This document shows positions 20,549 to 34,246 of a stretch of DNA of 64,000 nt, one piece after another. How positions within the stretch are numbered: position 1 is the stretch's first letter; the number at the start of each line of letters is the position of its first letter. Under the pieces are notes generated by a model. That model had not been told where the DNA came from, did no database searches, and was given only the letters and a program-made list of their open reading frames with translations. This DNA is from Orientallactaga sibirica (Eukaryota > Chordata > Mammalia > Rodentia > Dipodidae), in the NCBI GenBank assembly GCA_036365145.1, contig JAEOAD010000015.1, positions 40,955,001 to 41,019,000 of the forward strand, written 5' to 3'. Made by a program: the position numbers and the translations under genes.

Positions 20549-22776
20549 TACTCCACCCACCATGCTATGATATACACAAAGAGAGCTGAGCATATACTCC
20601 TTCTTGCAGTCAGGTTCACCAATCTGGAATTCACTATGTAGTCTCAGGGTGGCCTTGAACTCATGGCAATCCTCCTACTTCTGCCTCCCAAGTGCTAGAA
20701 TTAAAGGCATGCGCTACCATGCCCAGATGTTTAACTTTTTTTTTTTCTGAGGTAGTGTCTCATTCTAGCCCTGGTTGACCTGGAAGTCTTGAACACATGA
20801 TGATCCTCCTACCTCTTCCTCCTGAGTTGCTGGGATTAAAGGCATGTGCCACCACACCTGGCTTTTCTGACTTTTTTAAAAATATTTTTTTGGGGTGGAG
20901 AGATGGCTTAGTAGTTAAGGTGTTTGCCTGCAAAGCCAAAGGACTCCAGTTCAACAGTCCAGGACCCACATAAGACAGATGCACAAGGGGGCGCATGCAT
21001 CTGGAGTTCATATGCAGTGGCTGGATACTCTGGCACCCCCATTCTCTCCCTCTCTCTGCCTCTTTCTCACAAATAAATAAAGTATATGTTTATATATTTT
21101 TTTAAAATTTTATTTTGGAGAGAGAGACAGAGAGAGAGGGAGAGGAATACAGAGATTGGGCACACCAGCAGCCTCTCAGCCACTGTGAACGAACTCCAGA
21201 CACGTGCGTCCCCTTGTGGGCAAGTGCAGCATTGCGCCCTTGTATCACTTTGCATCTGGCTAAACATGGGACCTGGAGATTGGAACCAGCGTTCTCAGGC
21301 TTAGCAGGCAGGTGCCTTAACCACTAAGCCATCTCTCCAGCCAATAAAATATACTTTTAAAAAATATTCAGCTGGGCATGGTGGTGCATGCCTTTAATCC
21401 CAGCACTCGTGAGGCAGAGGTAGGAGGATCGCCGAGAGTTCGAGGCCACCCTGAGACCACAGAGTTAATTCCAGGTCAGCCTGGACCAGAGTGAGACCCT
21501 ACCTTGCAAAAAACCAAAAAAAAAAAAAAATTCTTTTGGGGGGCTGAAGAGATGGCTTAGCGGTTAAGGCACATGGCTGCAAAGCCTAAGGACCCAGGTT
21601 CAATTCTCCAGGGCCCACGTAAGCCAGATGCACATGGTGGCATATGCATTTGGAGTTCATTTGCAGTGGCTAGAGGCCCTGGAGTGCCCATTCTCACTCT
21701 CTTTCCTTCGCTAATAAATAAAAAATAATAAATCTTTTAAAATACAGATATTCTTTTTATTTGAGAGAGAGAGAGATAAAAAGGCAGATGAAGAGAAAAT
21801 GGGTATGTCACAACCTCTAGACACTGCAAAAGAACTCCAGACACATGTACCACCTTGTGCATCCAGCTTTATGTGGGTACTGGGGAATCAAACCTGGGTC
21901 CTTTGGCTGTGCAGGAAAGCGCCATAAGTGCTAAACCATCTCTCCAGCACGCTTTTCTTTATAAAGTAGTCTAGTCAGCCTTGGATAATTTGTTTTAACA
22001 AAAGAAAACAGACTAATTCAAAAACTAGAACAAATATAGATAAATACATCAAATTAATCACGACATTGCAGGGACAAAATTAAATACCTAAAAGGAAATA
22101 ACTAAGCCGGGTGTGGTGGCTCATGCCTTTAATCCCAGCACTGAGGAGACACAGGTAAGAGGACTGCTATGAGTTCAAGGCCACCCTGAGACTACATAGT
22201 GAATTCCAGGTCAGTCTGGTCTACAGCGAGACCCTACCTCAAAACAACAACAACAACAAAAAAAATCTAAAAGGAAATAACTAACACCATACCTACCACA
22301 TGAACAATAAAATTCAGAGATAGGAGGTTAACTAACTTGTAGAACACTGGCCTATCATACATGAGGCCCTGGGTTCAAGCTCCAACAAAAAGTGCTCAAG
22401 TGGAAGACAGAATAGAAATACGAAAAGACATTAAGAAAAAAATGGGAAAAAAAAAGCCGGGCGTGGTGGCGCACGCCTTTAATCCCAGCACTCGGGAGGC
22501 AGAGGTAGGAGGATCGCTGAGAGAGTTCGAGGCCACCCTGAGACTACATAGTGAATTCCAGGTCAGCCTGGACCAGAGTGAGACCCTACCTCGCAAAACC
22601 AAAAAAAAAAAAAAAAAAATGGGAAAAAGAAGAAAGGAGGGCTGGAGAGATGGCTTAGCAGTTAAGGAGTTTGCCTGCAAAGCCAAAGAATCCAGGTTCA
22701 ATTCTCCAGCACTCACGTAAGCCAGATGATGTTCCTCTGCAGTGGCTGGAAGCCCTGGTATGCCTATTCATTCTCT

Positions 22777-22810
<34 letters not shown>
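20549..22810. repeat. SINE cluster
   Basis: Contents are B1 minus (20,622-20,730 and 20,745-20,860), tS1 plus (20,890-21,080), tS2 minus (21,100-21,340), B1 plus (21,370-21,520), tS1 plus (21,540-21,735), tS1 minus (21,745-21,950), about 150 bases of unique AT-rich DNA, B1 plus (22,107-22,260), a short ID-like piece (22,330-22,385), B1 plus (22,455-22,600) and truncated tS1 plus (22,640-22,770). No gene is seen. Confidence 0.8.
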
Positions 22811-23559
22811 TTTGTTTTTTGAGGTAGGGTTTCACTCTAGTCCAGGCTGACCTGGAATTCACTATGTAGTCCCAGGCTGGCCTTGAACTCTCGGCAATCC
22901 TCCCACCTCTGCCTCCCAAGTGCTGGGATTAAAGGCGTGCACCACCACGCCCAGCCTTCTCCCTTTCTTTCTCTCAAATTAAAAAAAAGAAGAAAGGAAA
23001 GAGAAACGAAAGAAGCAGTGAACAGAAGGGAGGAAAAGGAAGGAGAGCAGAGGAAGTAAGGACAAAAAGTTTAGACAGAAGGGAAGAGGAAGGAAGACAA
23101 AGGGAATGGCACTGAGAAGAGAAGGGGAAACAAGGGAAGGGAGAAAGAAAAAAGGAAGAAAATAAGCCGGGTATGGTGATGTACACCTTTAATTCCAGAA
23201 CTTGGGAGGCAGAGGTAGGAGGATGGCAGTGAGTTCAAGACCACCCTGAGAATACACAGTGAGAAGCTACCTCAAAATACCAAAAAAAGGGCTGGAGGAT
23301 GGAGTTAATTAGCAGTGGCTAGAGGTCCTGGCATGCCCATTCTCTCTCTGTCTGCCTCGCCTGTCTCTCTCTCTGCTTGCAAATAAATAAAGAAAAATTT
23401 TTTTAAAAAAACTTTAAGCCGGGCGTGGTGGCGCACGCCTTTAATCCCAGCACTCGGGATGCAGAGGTAGGAGGATCACTGAGAGTTCAAGGCCACCCTG
23501 AGACTACATAGTTAATTCCAGGTCAGCCTGGACCAGAGTGAAACCCTACCTCGAAAAAC

Positions 23560-23594
<35 letters not shown>

Positions 23595-23636
23595 TTAAAA
23601 AATATAGTTCTCACCTCAAAGGCAAGAGGAGAGTTT

Positions 23637-23673
<37 letters not shown>

Positions 23674-23680
23674 TTGACAA
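22810..23680. repeat. SINEs, purine-rich tract, poly-A
   Basis: Contents are B1 minus (22,810-22,960), an A/G-rich tract (22,980-23,165), B1 plus partial (23,165-23,285), tS1 plus partial (23,290-23,390), B1 plus (23,417-23,560), A run (23,562-23,591) and (TTTA)n (23,638-23,670). Confidence 0.8.
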
Positions 23681-23832
23681 CTTCTTTAATTGTAGACAGT
23701 ATCCCATGGTACTTCCCTCCCTTCCCCCACTTTCCCCTTTGAAACTTCACTCTCCATCATATCCCCTCCCCCTCTCAATGAGTCTCTCTTTTGTTTTTAA
23801 TTTTTTTATTTTTTGGAGAGAGACACAGAGAA

Positions 23833-23882
<50 letters not shown>

Positions 23883-24295
23883 GGAGACAGAGAATGGGCG
23901 CACCAGCAGTCTCTCAGCTGCTGTGAACCAAATCCAGGTGTGTGCGCCCCCTTGTGAGCAAGTGCGGCATTGCACCCTTGCGTCACTTTGCATCTGGCTA
24001 AACGTGGGACCTGGAGATTGGAACCCGCGTTCTTAGGCTTAGCAGGCAGGCACCTTAACCGCTGAGCCATCTCTCCAGCCCATGAGTCTCTCTTTTGAGT
24101 TTGATGTCATGATCTTTTCCTCCTATTATGATGGTCTTATGTAGGTAGTGTCAGGCACTGTAAGGTCATGGATATCCAGACCATTTTGTGTCTGGAGGAG
24201 CACGTTGTAAGGAGTCCTATTCTTCCTTTGGCTCTTACATTCTTTCCGACCCCTCTTCTGCAACGGACCCTGAGCCTTGGAAGGTAGAGAGTTTA
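23680..24295 (-). mobile_element. L1-type 3'-end module, reverse orientation, split by tS2
   Basis: The plus strand reads ttgacaacttctttaattgt ... ctccatcatatcccctcccc and resumes after a tS2 minus insertion (23,800-24,080) with gatgtcatgatcttttcctc ... accctgagccttgg. It is the reverse complement of the module at 17,402-17,755. The word atgagtctctcttttg flanks the tS2 on both sides as its target duplication. Confidence 0.75.
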
Positions 24296-25303
24296 TTTTA
24301 AAAAAAGGGGGGGGGCTGGAGAGATGGCTTAGCGGTTAAGGCACCTGCTTGCTAAGCCTAAGAACACCTGTTAGATTCTCCAGGTCCCACATTTAGCCAG
24401 ATGCAAAAAGTGACGCAAGGACGCAATGCTGCACTTGCCCACAAGGGGACACAGACGTCTGGAGTTCGTTCACAGCAGCTGAGAGGCCGCTGACGCACCC
24501 ATTCTGTCTCTCTCTCTCTTTGACTTTCTCCCCTGCCAAAAAAAAAATGAACAAGACACTCGGGAGGCAGAGGTAGGAGGATCGCTGAGAGTTCGGGGCC
24601 ACCCTGAGACTACACAGTTAATTCCAGGTCAGCCTGGACCAGAGTGAGACCCTACCTCGAAAAAAAAAAAAAAAAAAATGAACAAGAGAGCACCCTGAAC
24701 TTCAATCATTTGATGTGGCAAGGATAAAACAATAGCTATAAATTAAGGAACCATGGAAGGAAGCAGGGTTTGGACTCTAATACTGGAATCTGACCACAGA
24801 GTGGCCCTCCACAACAAGAAGCTACAGGTCTGGCTGGGACAAAGGCTCAACTAGTAAAGCACTTGCTAATGGAGCATGAGGGCCCAAGTTTAGAACCCTA
24901 AAGACCTATAATCCCAGTGCTCAAGAGGCCAAGACAGGTCGAAATACAGAGCACCCTGGCTATCTAGAGTAGCTGAATCAGTAAACTCAAGTTCAGTGAG
25001 AGACCTTGTCTCAATATGCAAGGTGGAAAACAACGGAGGATCACTGTGAGTTCAAGTCCACCCTGAGACTACATAGTAAGAGCGAGACCCTACATTGAAA
25101 AAAAAAAAAAAAACTGGGACTGGAGAGATGGCTTAGCGATTAAGGCGTTTGCCTGCAAAGCCAAAGGAACCCAGTTTGATTCTCCAAGATCCACATGCAC
25201 AAGGGGGCGCATACATCTGCAGTTCATTTGCAGTGGCTAGAGGCCCTGGAGTATCCATTCTCTCCCTCTCTCTATGCCTCTTGCTCTCTCTCAAATAAAT
25301 AAA

Positions 25304-25352
<49 letters not shown>

Positions 25353-26205
25353 GGCTGGAGGGATGGCTTAGCAGTTAAGGCATTTGCCTGCAAAGCCAAA
25401 GGACCCTGGTTCGATTCCTTAAGTCCCACATAAGCCAGATACACAAGGGGGGCACATGTGTCTGGAGTTCATTTGCAGTGGCTGGAGATCCTGGTTCACC
25501 CAATTTCCCCTTTTATCTCTCTCTCTCTTTCTATCTAATTAATTAATTAATCAATTAATTTAAAAAAAACTAAAACCAGACATAACCAAAACTCTTGAGC
25601 TCCCTTCTATTCATTACTCTGGTCCACCTAAGTGATCCCCAAATGTCTAATAGCATACATAATTATACAAAAGTGAAAACTTGGGGCTGGAGAGATGGCA
25701 GTACAGTGTTTGCCCATGAAGCCTAAGGACACAGGTTTGATTTCCCAGTACCCACGTCAACCACACAGATGGCACAAGGTGGCACACGCATCTGGAGTTC
25801 ATATGCAGTGGCTAAAGGCCCCGGCATGCCCATTCTTTCTTTCTATCCGCCTTTCTCTTTTTCTCTCTCTGTCTCTCTCTGGAATAAAATAAAATAAGCT
25901 GGGTGTGGTGGCACATGCCTTTAATGCCAGGACTTGAGAGACAGAGGTCGGACACCATGACTTCTAGGCCACCCTTGGAATTTACATGTAAATTCCAGAT
26001 CAGCAGAGGCCAGTAAGCTAGAAAGGGAATGTAAAGGGAATAGGAAGGGGACAGACAGTATATATGTAAGAAGAACAGATTAATATGAGTGGAAATGCCT
26101 AAGCAAGGTCAAGGGAAGAGATTCAGTAAAGGAAAGGTGGGGAGGGCTAATTTAAATCTAAGAGGATATAAATAAGTCATATGGAAACCTACTTTTCTGG
26201 ACAAG
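24296..26205. repeat. SINE cluster with a B4-like element and CA repeat
   Basis: Contents are tS2 plus (24,313-24,535), partial B1 (24,555-24,670), about 160 bases of unique DNA, a B4/RSINE1-like composite (24,835-25,025: tRNA-like head, B1-like tail with cctataatcccagtgctcaa), partial B1 (25,025-25,100), tS1 (25,115-25,300), (CA)n (25,308-25,350), tS1 (25,353-25,535), tS1 (25,683-25,890) and partial B1 (25,895-26,010). The 26,010-26,205 stretch is probably the upstream part of the L1 module that follows. Confidence 0.75.
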
Positions 26206-27112
26206 GAAACACTCAGAAGCCATAGCTTAGTACTAGAAAATTTTCAGTGCCAATTTTCAGTGGGATACCTTCCAGTGAGTTGTTGGCCAGGGAGGTCATG
26301 GATACCCCCAAAACATTATAGACCATTGCCAAGACTCTTGGTTTCCCCCCAGGAACAGATGGTAAGACCCTACTACTGAAGACTCCACATACTTGGGCTG
26401 CAAGGTCATTGAGAAATCCTGCTGGAGCTGAGTTGAAAATCTCCTCCATGTAAACCAGCTAACAGAAAGCTGGAAAAAGCTATGCTGCATGCAATTCCAT
26501 GGGACAGAAAGAAATCACCAGTAGAGATACTCAACAGTGGATACTGCAAGGCTTAAATTTGGCCAACCAGGCCAAATAGGCCAATGGGTGCAAGAGTGGC
26601 ATGTCTGTTATGGGGGAAACCAACGGCTCTCTAATTGGACTGGAGGCCTAGTCCATGGAAGGGAATACATCCCTGATACTGAAAACCTACAAGAGGGGTA
26701 GTCATGAGCCCTAGAGGTGTAATGTCTGCTTCTGCTTAGCTAAATATATATAGTATGCTCACCAAACTGCGCAGTAAGCACATCTCTTAATGTTCACACA
26801 CATATATTAATGCTACTCTCATTATTGGCTATAGAAGCTTCTCTTTTCAGATGGCAGTGACCTTGGGATGACTCAGAAGGCACCAGGGTGCTGAGAAGAA
26901 AGGACAGAGGAGTGCTCAGCACTGAAACATCTCTATAGGAGATATAATAGGAGGAAAAGATCATGACATCAAAATAAGAGAATGAGAGGGAGAAGAGGTA
27001 TGATGGAGAGTGGAGTTTTGAAGGGGAAAGTGAGGGGGGAGGGAATTATCATGGTTTATTGTCTATAATTATGGAAGTTATCAATAATAAAAAATTTTAA
27101 ATAAAAAATAAA
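26206..27112 (+). mobile_element. L1-type 3'-end module, longest uninterrupted copy
   Basis: The block reads gggaggtcatggatacccc ... gtggcatgtctgttatgggg ... gcagtgaccttgggatgact ... gtgctcagcactgaaacatc ... aagttatcaataataaaaaa. It is collinear with 9,736-11,480 without SINE interruptions. There is no convincing ORF2 text upstream, so it is 5'-truncated or an independent element. Confidence 0.72.
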
Positions 27113-27468
27113 GGTACATACACAAATTTACATACACAAATAAATGAGTTTATATGCACACATATACAAAAGAAACTACTTTAAGATTCCATCTCACTCC
27201 TGTCAGAATGGCCATCATCAAGAAAACAAATGACAGGCTAGAGATGGCTTAGCAATTAAGGCGCATGCCTACAAAGCATAAGGACTCAGGTTTGATTCTC
27301 AGGTCCCACATAAGCCAAATGCACATGGTGGCGCATGTGTCTGGAGTATGTTTGAGGTGGCTACAGGCCCTGGTGTGCCCATTCTCACTCTTTCTCTCTC
27401 TCTCTCTTTCCTTCTCTTTATCTCAAATAAATAAATAATCTTAAAAAAGAAAGAAAGAAGGGCTGGAG
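27113..27468 (+). repeat. A-rich tail and tS1 SINE
   Basis: A-rich sequence with a short L1-like piece (27,180-27,235: ccatctcactcctgtcagaa, typical of the end of L1 ORF2) is followed by tS1 (27,235-27,440). Confidence 0.7.
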
Positions 27469-29869
27469 GGATGGTTTAGTGTTTAAGGTGCTTGCCCACA
27501 AAGTCAAAGGACTCAGGTTCAATTCCTCAGGACCCATATAAGCCAGATACACAAGGTGGCGCAAGCATCTGGAGTTTGTTTGCAGTCGCTGGAAGCCCTA
27601 GCGCACCCATTCTCTCTCTCTCTCTCTCTCTCTCTGTAACTCTGTCTCTCTCAAATAAATAAATAAATAAATATAAAAATAATACTAAAGCCGGGCATGG
27701 TGGCGCACACCTTTAATCCCAGCACTCAGGAGACATAGGTAGGAGGATTGCCATTGAGTTAGAGGCCACCCTGAGACTATAAAGTGAATTCCAGGTCAGC
27801 CAGAGCTAGAGTGGGACCCTACCTTAGGAAAACCCAAAAAAAAAAAAATTTTTTTTTAATTTAAAAAAAAGGAAATGGGGCTGGAGGAATGGTTTAGCAG
27901 TTAAGGCATTTGCCTGCAAAGCCAAAGGACCCAGGTTTGATTCCCCAGGACCCATGTTAGCCAGATGCACAAGGGGGCGCACACATCTGGAGTTTGTTTT
28001 CAGTGGCTGAAGGCCCTGACATGCCCATTCTGTCTCTCCCTCTTTCTCTGTCAAATAAATAAATACAAAATTAAAAAAATAAATAAATAACAGGAAAGGA
28101 AAAAAAGCCAGGCATGGTGGCACACGCCTTTAATCCCAGCACTCAGGAGGCAGAGGTAGGAGGATTCCCGTGAGTTTGAGGCCACCCTGAGACTACATAG
28201 TGAATTCCAGGTCAGCCTGGTCTACAGTGAGACCCTACCTCAGAAAACAAAAAATTAAAATTAAAAATTAAAAAAAGGAAAGAAAATGGTCACCATGCAA
28301 AAAAAAAAAAAGAAAAAGAAATGAAATAAGCTATAGCACTCCTAGGCATATTTTCACTGTGCACTCTCAAGACATATTTCCACGGATCTTTACTGCTGCT
28401 GTGTTTTCCTGTGGTCACTGTGGAACTGCTGCTAAGGACAGCCAACTGTTGGTGACTTGCTTAGCTACAAGAAAAGCCAGGCCAAGAAGATGGCTTAGTG
28501 GGTAAGGCATTTGCCTGCAAAGCCAAATGACCCCAGTTCAATTCCCCAGGACCCAGGTAAGCCAGATGCACAAGAAGACGCATGCATCTTGGAGTTCATT
28601 TGCAGTGGCTGGAGGCCCTAACGCACCCATTCTATCTCTCTTTCTCTCTGCTTCTTCCTCTCTCAAATAAATAAATAAATAAATGTTTTTAAAAAGAGAG
28701 AGAGACTGATTGAGAGGGGGAAGAGGTATAATAGAAAGTGGAGTTTCAAACGGGAAAGTGGGGGGAGGGAGGAAATTACCATGGGTTATTGTCTATAATT
28801 ATGGAATTTGTCAATAAAAAAGTAAATTAAAAAAAATAAACAGGGCCAGGCGTGGTGGCACAAACCTTTAATCCCAGCCCTCGGGAGGCAGAGGTAGGAG
28901 GATTGCCATGAGTTCAAGGCCACCCTGAGACTATATAGTGAATTCCAGGTCAGCCTGAGCTAGCGCAAGACCCTACGTGGAAAAACCAAAACATAAGATA
29001 AAATTAAAAAATAAAAACAGGGCTAGAAAGATGGCTTAGTCATTAAGGTGCTTGCCTACAAAGCCAAAGGACCCAGGTTTGATTCTCCAGGACCTACATA
29101 ATCCAGATGCATGAAGGGGCACACGATCTGGAGTTCATTTGTAGCAGCTGGAGGCCCTGGCATGCCCATTCTCTCTCACTCAAATAAATAAATAAAATAA
29201 TAAAAGAATATATATTAGGGCTGGAGAGATGGCTTAGCCGTTAAGGTTCTTCCCTCCGAAGCCTAAGGACCCATGTTCATATAAGTACAGCACGCTAACC
29301 TATTGCGCCACTGGAGCTCCTGAACCTATGTTCAATTCTCCAGATTTCAATTAAGTTCGAGCACAAAGGTGAGGCAAGCACAAGACCATACATGCCCACT
29401 AGGTGGCATAAGGTCTGGAGTGCAATTGTAGTGGCCCAGGCCCTGGCACACCTATTCTCCTTTCTCTAAAATTAAAAAAAGAAATTAAAAAAAAAAAATC
29501 CAGCCAGGTGTGGTGGCACATGCCTTTAATCCCAGCACTCGGGAGGCAGAGGTAGGAGGATCGCCTGGAGTTCAAGGCCACCCTGAGACTACAGAGTGAA
29601 TTCCAGGTCAGCCTGGGTTACAGTGAAACCCTACCTTGAAAAAAAAAAAAGGGCTGGAGAGATGGCTTAGCGGTTAAGGTACCTGCCCGCAAAGCCTAAG
29701 AATGTCAGTTCCAATTTCCAGGTCCCACGTTTAGCCAGATGCAAAGTGACGCAAGGGGGCAATGCTGCACTTGCCCACAAGGGGACACATGCTTCTGGAG
29801 TTCATTCGTAGTGGCTGAGAGGCTGCTGACATGCCCATTTTCTGTCTTCTTTTCCCTCTCTCTCTCTCC

Positions 29870-29901
<32 letters not shown>

Positions 29902-30081
29902 GAGAGAGATGGTTCAGCCATTAAAGGTTTTTGCTTGCAAAGCCTGCAGAAGACCAGGATTCAGTTCCCCCATACCTAAGTAAAGCCAGATGCACTAATT
30001 GGAGCATGAATGTGTCATTCCTTTGCAGAGGCAAGAGGCCATAGAAGGCATAGACACTCTCTCTCTCTCTCTCAAATCAAA

Positions 30082-30116
<35 letters not shown>

Positions 30117-30809
30117 ATTCCCAGCTGGGCATAGTGTCACACGCCTTTAATCCCAGCACTGGGGAGGCAGAGGTAGGAGGATCACCATGAGTTCAAGTCC
30201 ACCTTGAGACTACATAGTGAATTCCAGGTCAGCCTGGACTAGAGTAAAACCCTACCTCGAAAAAAACAAAAACAACAACAACAAAAAAAACAATTCCTGG
30301 ACTGGAGAGATGCTTAGTGGTTAAGGCACATGCCTGCAAAGCCTAAGGACCCCAGTTCTATCTCCAGGTCCCATGAGAGCCAGATGCACATGGTGGCGCA
30401 TGCATGTGGAGTTCATCTGCTGTGGCTAAGAGGCCCTGGCGCGCCCATTCTCACTCACGCTCTTTCTCTCCCTCTCTCTGTCTCTAATAAATAAATTAAA
30501 ACTAATTAAATAAAATAATACCTTTTAAAAAGTTTAGGGCTGGAGAAATGGCTTAGCAGTTAAGGTACTTGCCTGCAATGTCAAAGGACCACGGTTTGAT
30601 TCCCTAGGACCCACATAAGCCAGATAGATGTACAGGGTGGCACATGCATCTGCAGTTCGTTTGCAGTGGCTGGAGGCTATGGCATACCCATTCTCTCATT
30701 CTTTCTATCTCTATCTGCCTCTCTTTCTCCCTCTCTCAAATAAGTAAATAAATGAAATATATTTGTTTAAATTTATTTTTATTCATTTATTTGAGAGAGG
30801 GAAAGAGGC

Positions 30810-30840
<31 letters not shown>

Positions 30841-31246
30841 AAGGGTGCACCAGGGCTTCCAGCCACTGCAAACAAACTCCAGATGTATGTACCACTTTAT
30901 GCATCTGGCTTATGTGGGTCCTGGGGAATCAAACCGAGGTCCTTTGGCTTTGCAGGCAAGCGCCTTAACTACTAAGCCATCTCTCCAGCCCTGAAATATT
31001 TTTTTAAAAAGTTAAAAATAAATAAATAAAGCCGGGCATGGTGGCACATGCCTTTAATCCCAGAACTCGGGAGGCAGAGGTAGGAAGGTAGCCATGAGTT
31101 CGAGGCCACCCTGAGACTACTGAATTCCAGGTCAGCCTGAAATAGAGTGAGACCCTACCTCCAAAAACCAAACAAATAAATAAATAAATAAATAAATAAC
31201 AATTCCCAAGCCAGGCATTGTGGTACACACCTTTAATTCCAGCACT

Positions 31247-31651
31247 TGATGAAAAGCTTGACAGACCGAAGAAGCAGATCAGACCACATAAACAAAGTTA
31301 GTTCAGGTTTACTGGCACAGCTCTCGGCGATGTTCACTGGTCTGGAGACATGAGGTCAGGGAAGTTGCACTAAGGACCTAAGATGGAGGTCTTTTAAAGG
31401 GCCCCGGTGGTGGGGGGGGGGAATGGGGTGGAGGGGAAGATGAAGTGTCAACTAGGAGCTGGTCTGTTTCCCTATATGGCCATAACTAACACATGGTAAC
31501 AAGCTAAGGAATGTAACTGTTTCAAGGGAGGGAGCAGAGACCTTCTTATAAGTCACAGTTAAGATAGGGGAGTCTTGAGACTGCTGGCCCAGTTCATACT
31601 TGGGAATGTAGAGGATGGCCATGTTGGGTCTTTGTTCTGAGCACGGCCCCA
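31247..31651 (-). mobile_element. Solo LTR (retrovirus-like) inserted in a B1, copy 1
   Basis: On the minus strand it starts TGGGGCCGTGCTCAGAACAA and ends GGTCTGTCAAGCTTTTCATC plus A, so it has TG...CA ends. A CTTTAAAAG TATA-like box and an AGTAAA polyadenylation-like signal occur in the expected order. The B1 text 'ccagcacttg' and 'ctcgggaggcag' sits on either side, so the LTR split a B1. I see no internal viral genes. Confidence 0.72.
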
Positions 31652-33365
31652 CCTAATACTCGGGAGGCAGAGATAGGAGGATAACCCTGAATTGGAGATC
31701 ACCCTGAGACGATATACTGAATTCCAGGTCAGCTTGTGCTAGAGTGAGATCTTACCTAGAAAAACAAAAAACAAAACAAACAAACAAAAAAAAAAACAGA
31801 ATTCACAAATGAAGAGATGGCCTAGTGGTTAAGGTGCTTGCCTGCAAAGCCAAAAGGCCCAGGTTGCATTCCCCAGTACCCACATAAACCAGATGCATAA
31901 GGTGGTGCAAGTGTCGAGTTTGTTTGCAATGGCTAGAGGCCCTGGTACACCCATTCTCTCTTTTTCAAATAAATAAATAAATAAATAAAATATTTTTAAA
32001 AATAAAATAAAGGGGGCTGGAGAGATGGCTTAGTGGTTAAGGTGCTTGCCTGTGAAGCCTAAGGAGGATCCAGGTGAAAGATTCTCCAGGTCCCACATGC
32101 GAGATGCACAAGGTGGCACATTTGTTTGGAGTTCATTTGCAGTGGCTAGTGGCCCTGGCGTGCGTGCCCATTCTTTCCTTCTCTCTCTCTCTCTCTCTCT
32201 CTAATAAATAAAAATAAATCTTAGTTGGGCGTGGTGATACACACCTTTAATCCCAGCACTCAGGATGTAGAGGTAGGAGGATCGCCCTGAGACTACATAG
32301 TTAATTCCAGGTCAACCTGGACCAGAGTGAGACCCTACCTTGAAAAACCAAAAAATAATAATAATAACAAAATAAAATAAGAGCCGGGCATGGTGTCACA
32401 TGCCTTTAATCCCAGCACTCGGGATGCAGAGGTAGGAGAATCACTGTAAGTTTGAGGCCACCCTGAGACTACATAGTGAATTCCAGGTCAGCTTGAGATA
32501 CAGTGAGACACTACCTTGAAAAAACAAAAATAAATAAATAAAATAAATCTTAAAAAAAAATAAAAATAAAAATAAAGCCAGGCATGGTGGCACACACCTT
32601 TAGTCCCAGCACTTGGGAGGCATAGGAAGGAGGATTGCCAAGAGTTCAAGGCTAACCTGAGACTACATAGTGAATTCCAGGTCAGTCCGGAATAGAGTGA
32701 AAAAACCAAAAATAAATAAATAAATAAAAATAAAATAAGGGCTAGAGAGATGGCTTAGCAGTTAAGGTTTGCCTGTGAAACCTCAGGTCCCAGGTTCAAT
32801 TCCCCAGTACCCACATAAGCCAGATGCACAAGGTGATGCATACCTCTGGAGTTTGTTTGCAGTGGCTAGAGGCCCTAGTGCACCCATTCTCCCTCTTTTT
32901 CTGACTCTCAAATAAATTAAATATTTTTTAAAAAGAGAGAGAAAAGGGCTGGAGAGATGGCTTAGCGGTTAAGGCGCCTGCCACCTAAGCCTAAGAACGC
33001 TGGTTCCAATCTCTAGGTCCCACATTTAGCCAGATGCAAAGTGACGCTAAAAGGGCGCAATGCTGCACTTGACCACAAGGGGCGCACACATCTGGATTTC
33101 ATTTGCAGCAGCTGAGAGGCTGCTGGCGCGCCCATCTCTATCTGTCTTCCTCTCTCTTTTTTTTGGAGAGAGACACAGAGAGAGACGGAGAGAGAGAGAG
33201 AGGGAGAGAGAGAAGTCTAAGGATCCAGGTGAAAGATTCTCCAGGTCCCACATAAGGCAGATGCACAAGGTGGCACATGCATCTGGAGTTTGTTTGCAGT
33301 GGCTGGAGGCCCTGGCACGCCCATTCTCTCTCTGCCTCTTTCTGTATCTCTCTCTCTCTCTCAAA

Positions 33366-33408
<43 letters not shown>

Positions 33409-33840
33409 ATATATTTTTAAAAAGAAAGAGAAGGAAGGAATAAAAAAGGAAGAGAGGAGGGGAAAGGAAGAGCCTTTATCATTCTGAGTCATTTTGAATG
33501 TTAAACCAGTGTTCCCTAACATAAAGACCAAAGCCTGAGCTACAGTAACAATGTCCCTTTCCTTTACTGGTCAAAGGCAATATACAGATATTTCAGGGTT
33601 ACTGTTGCAGTTACCTTTTCCTTCACAAAAAAACACCAGAATAGGGCCGGAGAGATGGCTTATAGGTTACAAGTGCTTGTTTGCAAAACCTGATGACCCA
33701 GGTTCATTTCACCAGTACCCACTTAAAGCCAAATGCACAAAGTGGCACATGCATCTATAGTTCGTTTGTTTCAACAGAAGGCCCTAGCATGCCCATTTTC
33801 CCCCCTCTTGCCTCTCTCTCAAATCAATTAATAATTAATT

Positions 33841-34246
33841 TCTAATACACATCCAACCAGAAGCAGCTTATGGGAGAAAAGGGTTCATTCCAGCTTATAA
33901 TCACAAAGTTGCCCCCGCCTCCAAACAAACAAACAAACAGCAGCAACCTAGGTCAGAACAGTTCATCTGGCAGCGGTTTAGAGTGGCAGCAGGGTCAGCC
34001 CAACCCTGCATGTGTCCAAAGTTTTATTATGACACAGTAGAGCAGTGACTGGATCACAACTGACAGAAAGCAGCAAGAGAAGCTGGCTAACACTGGTAAA
34101 TTGGGCTAATAAACCTTAAGGTCCATCCTCAGTGATCATCAGTGAAATACCTCCTCCAGCAAAGACCAAACTGGGAATTGAGTATGAGGCTTAATTACAA
34201 ACATATGAGGCTATGGGGGATGACATTACACATTCAAACTACCACA
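33841..34246 (-). mobile_element. Solo LTR, MaLR-like, copy 1
   Basis: On the minus strand it starts TGTGGTAGTTTGAATGTGTA, has AATAAAACTTTGGACACATG in the middle, and ends near GGTTGGATGTGTATTAGA. The TGTGGT start is typical of rodent ERVL-MaLR LTRs. Confidence 0.65.

Noticed and set aside
31452..31652. 66-codon minus-strand frame, repeated at 39,942-40,142, as a conserved duplicated gene
   Set aside because: It lies entirely in a solo LTR and is duplicated only because the 7.5-kb segment is.
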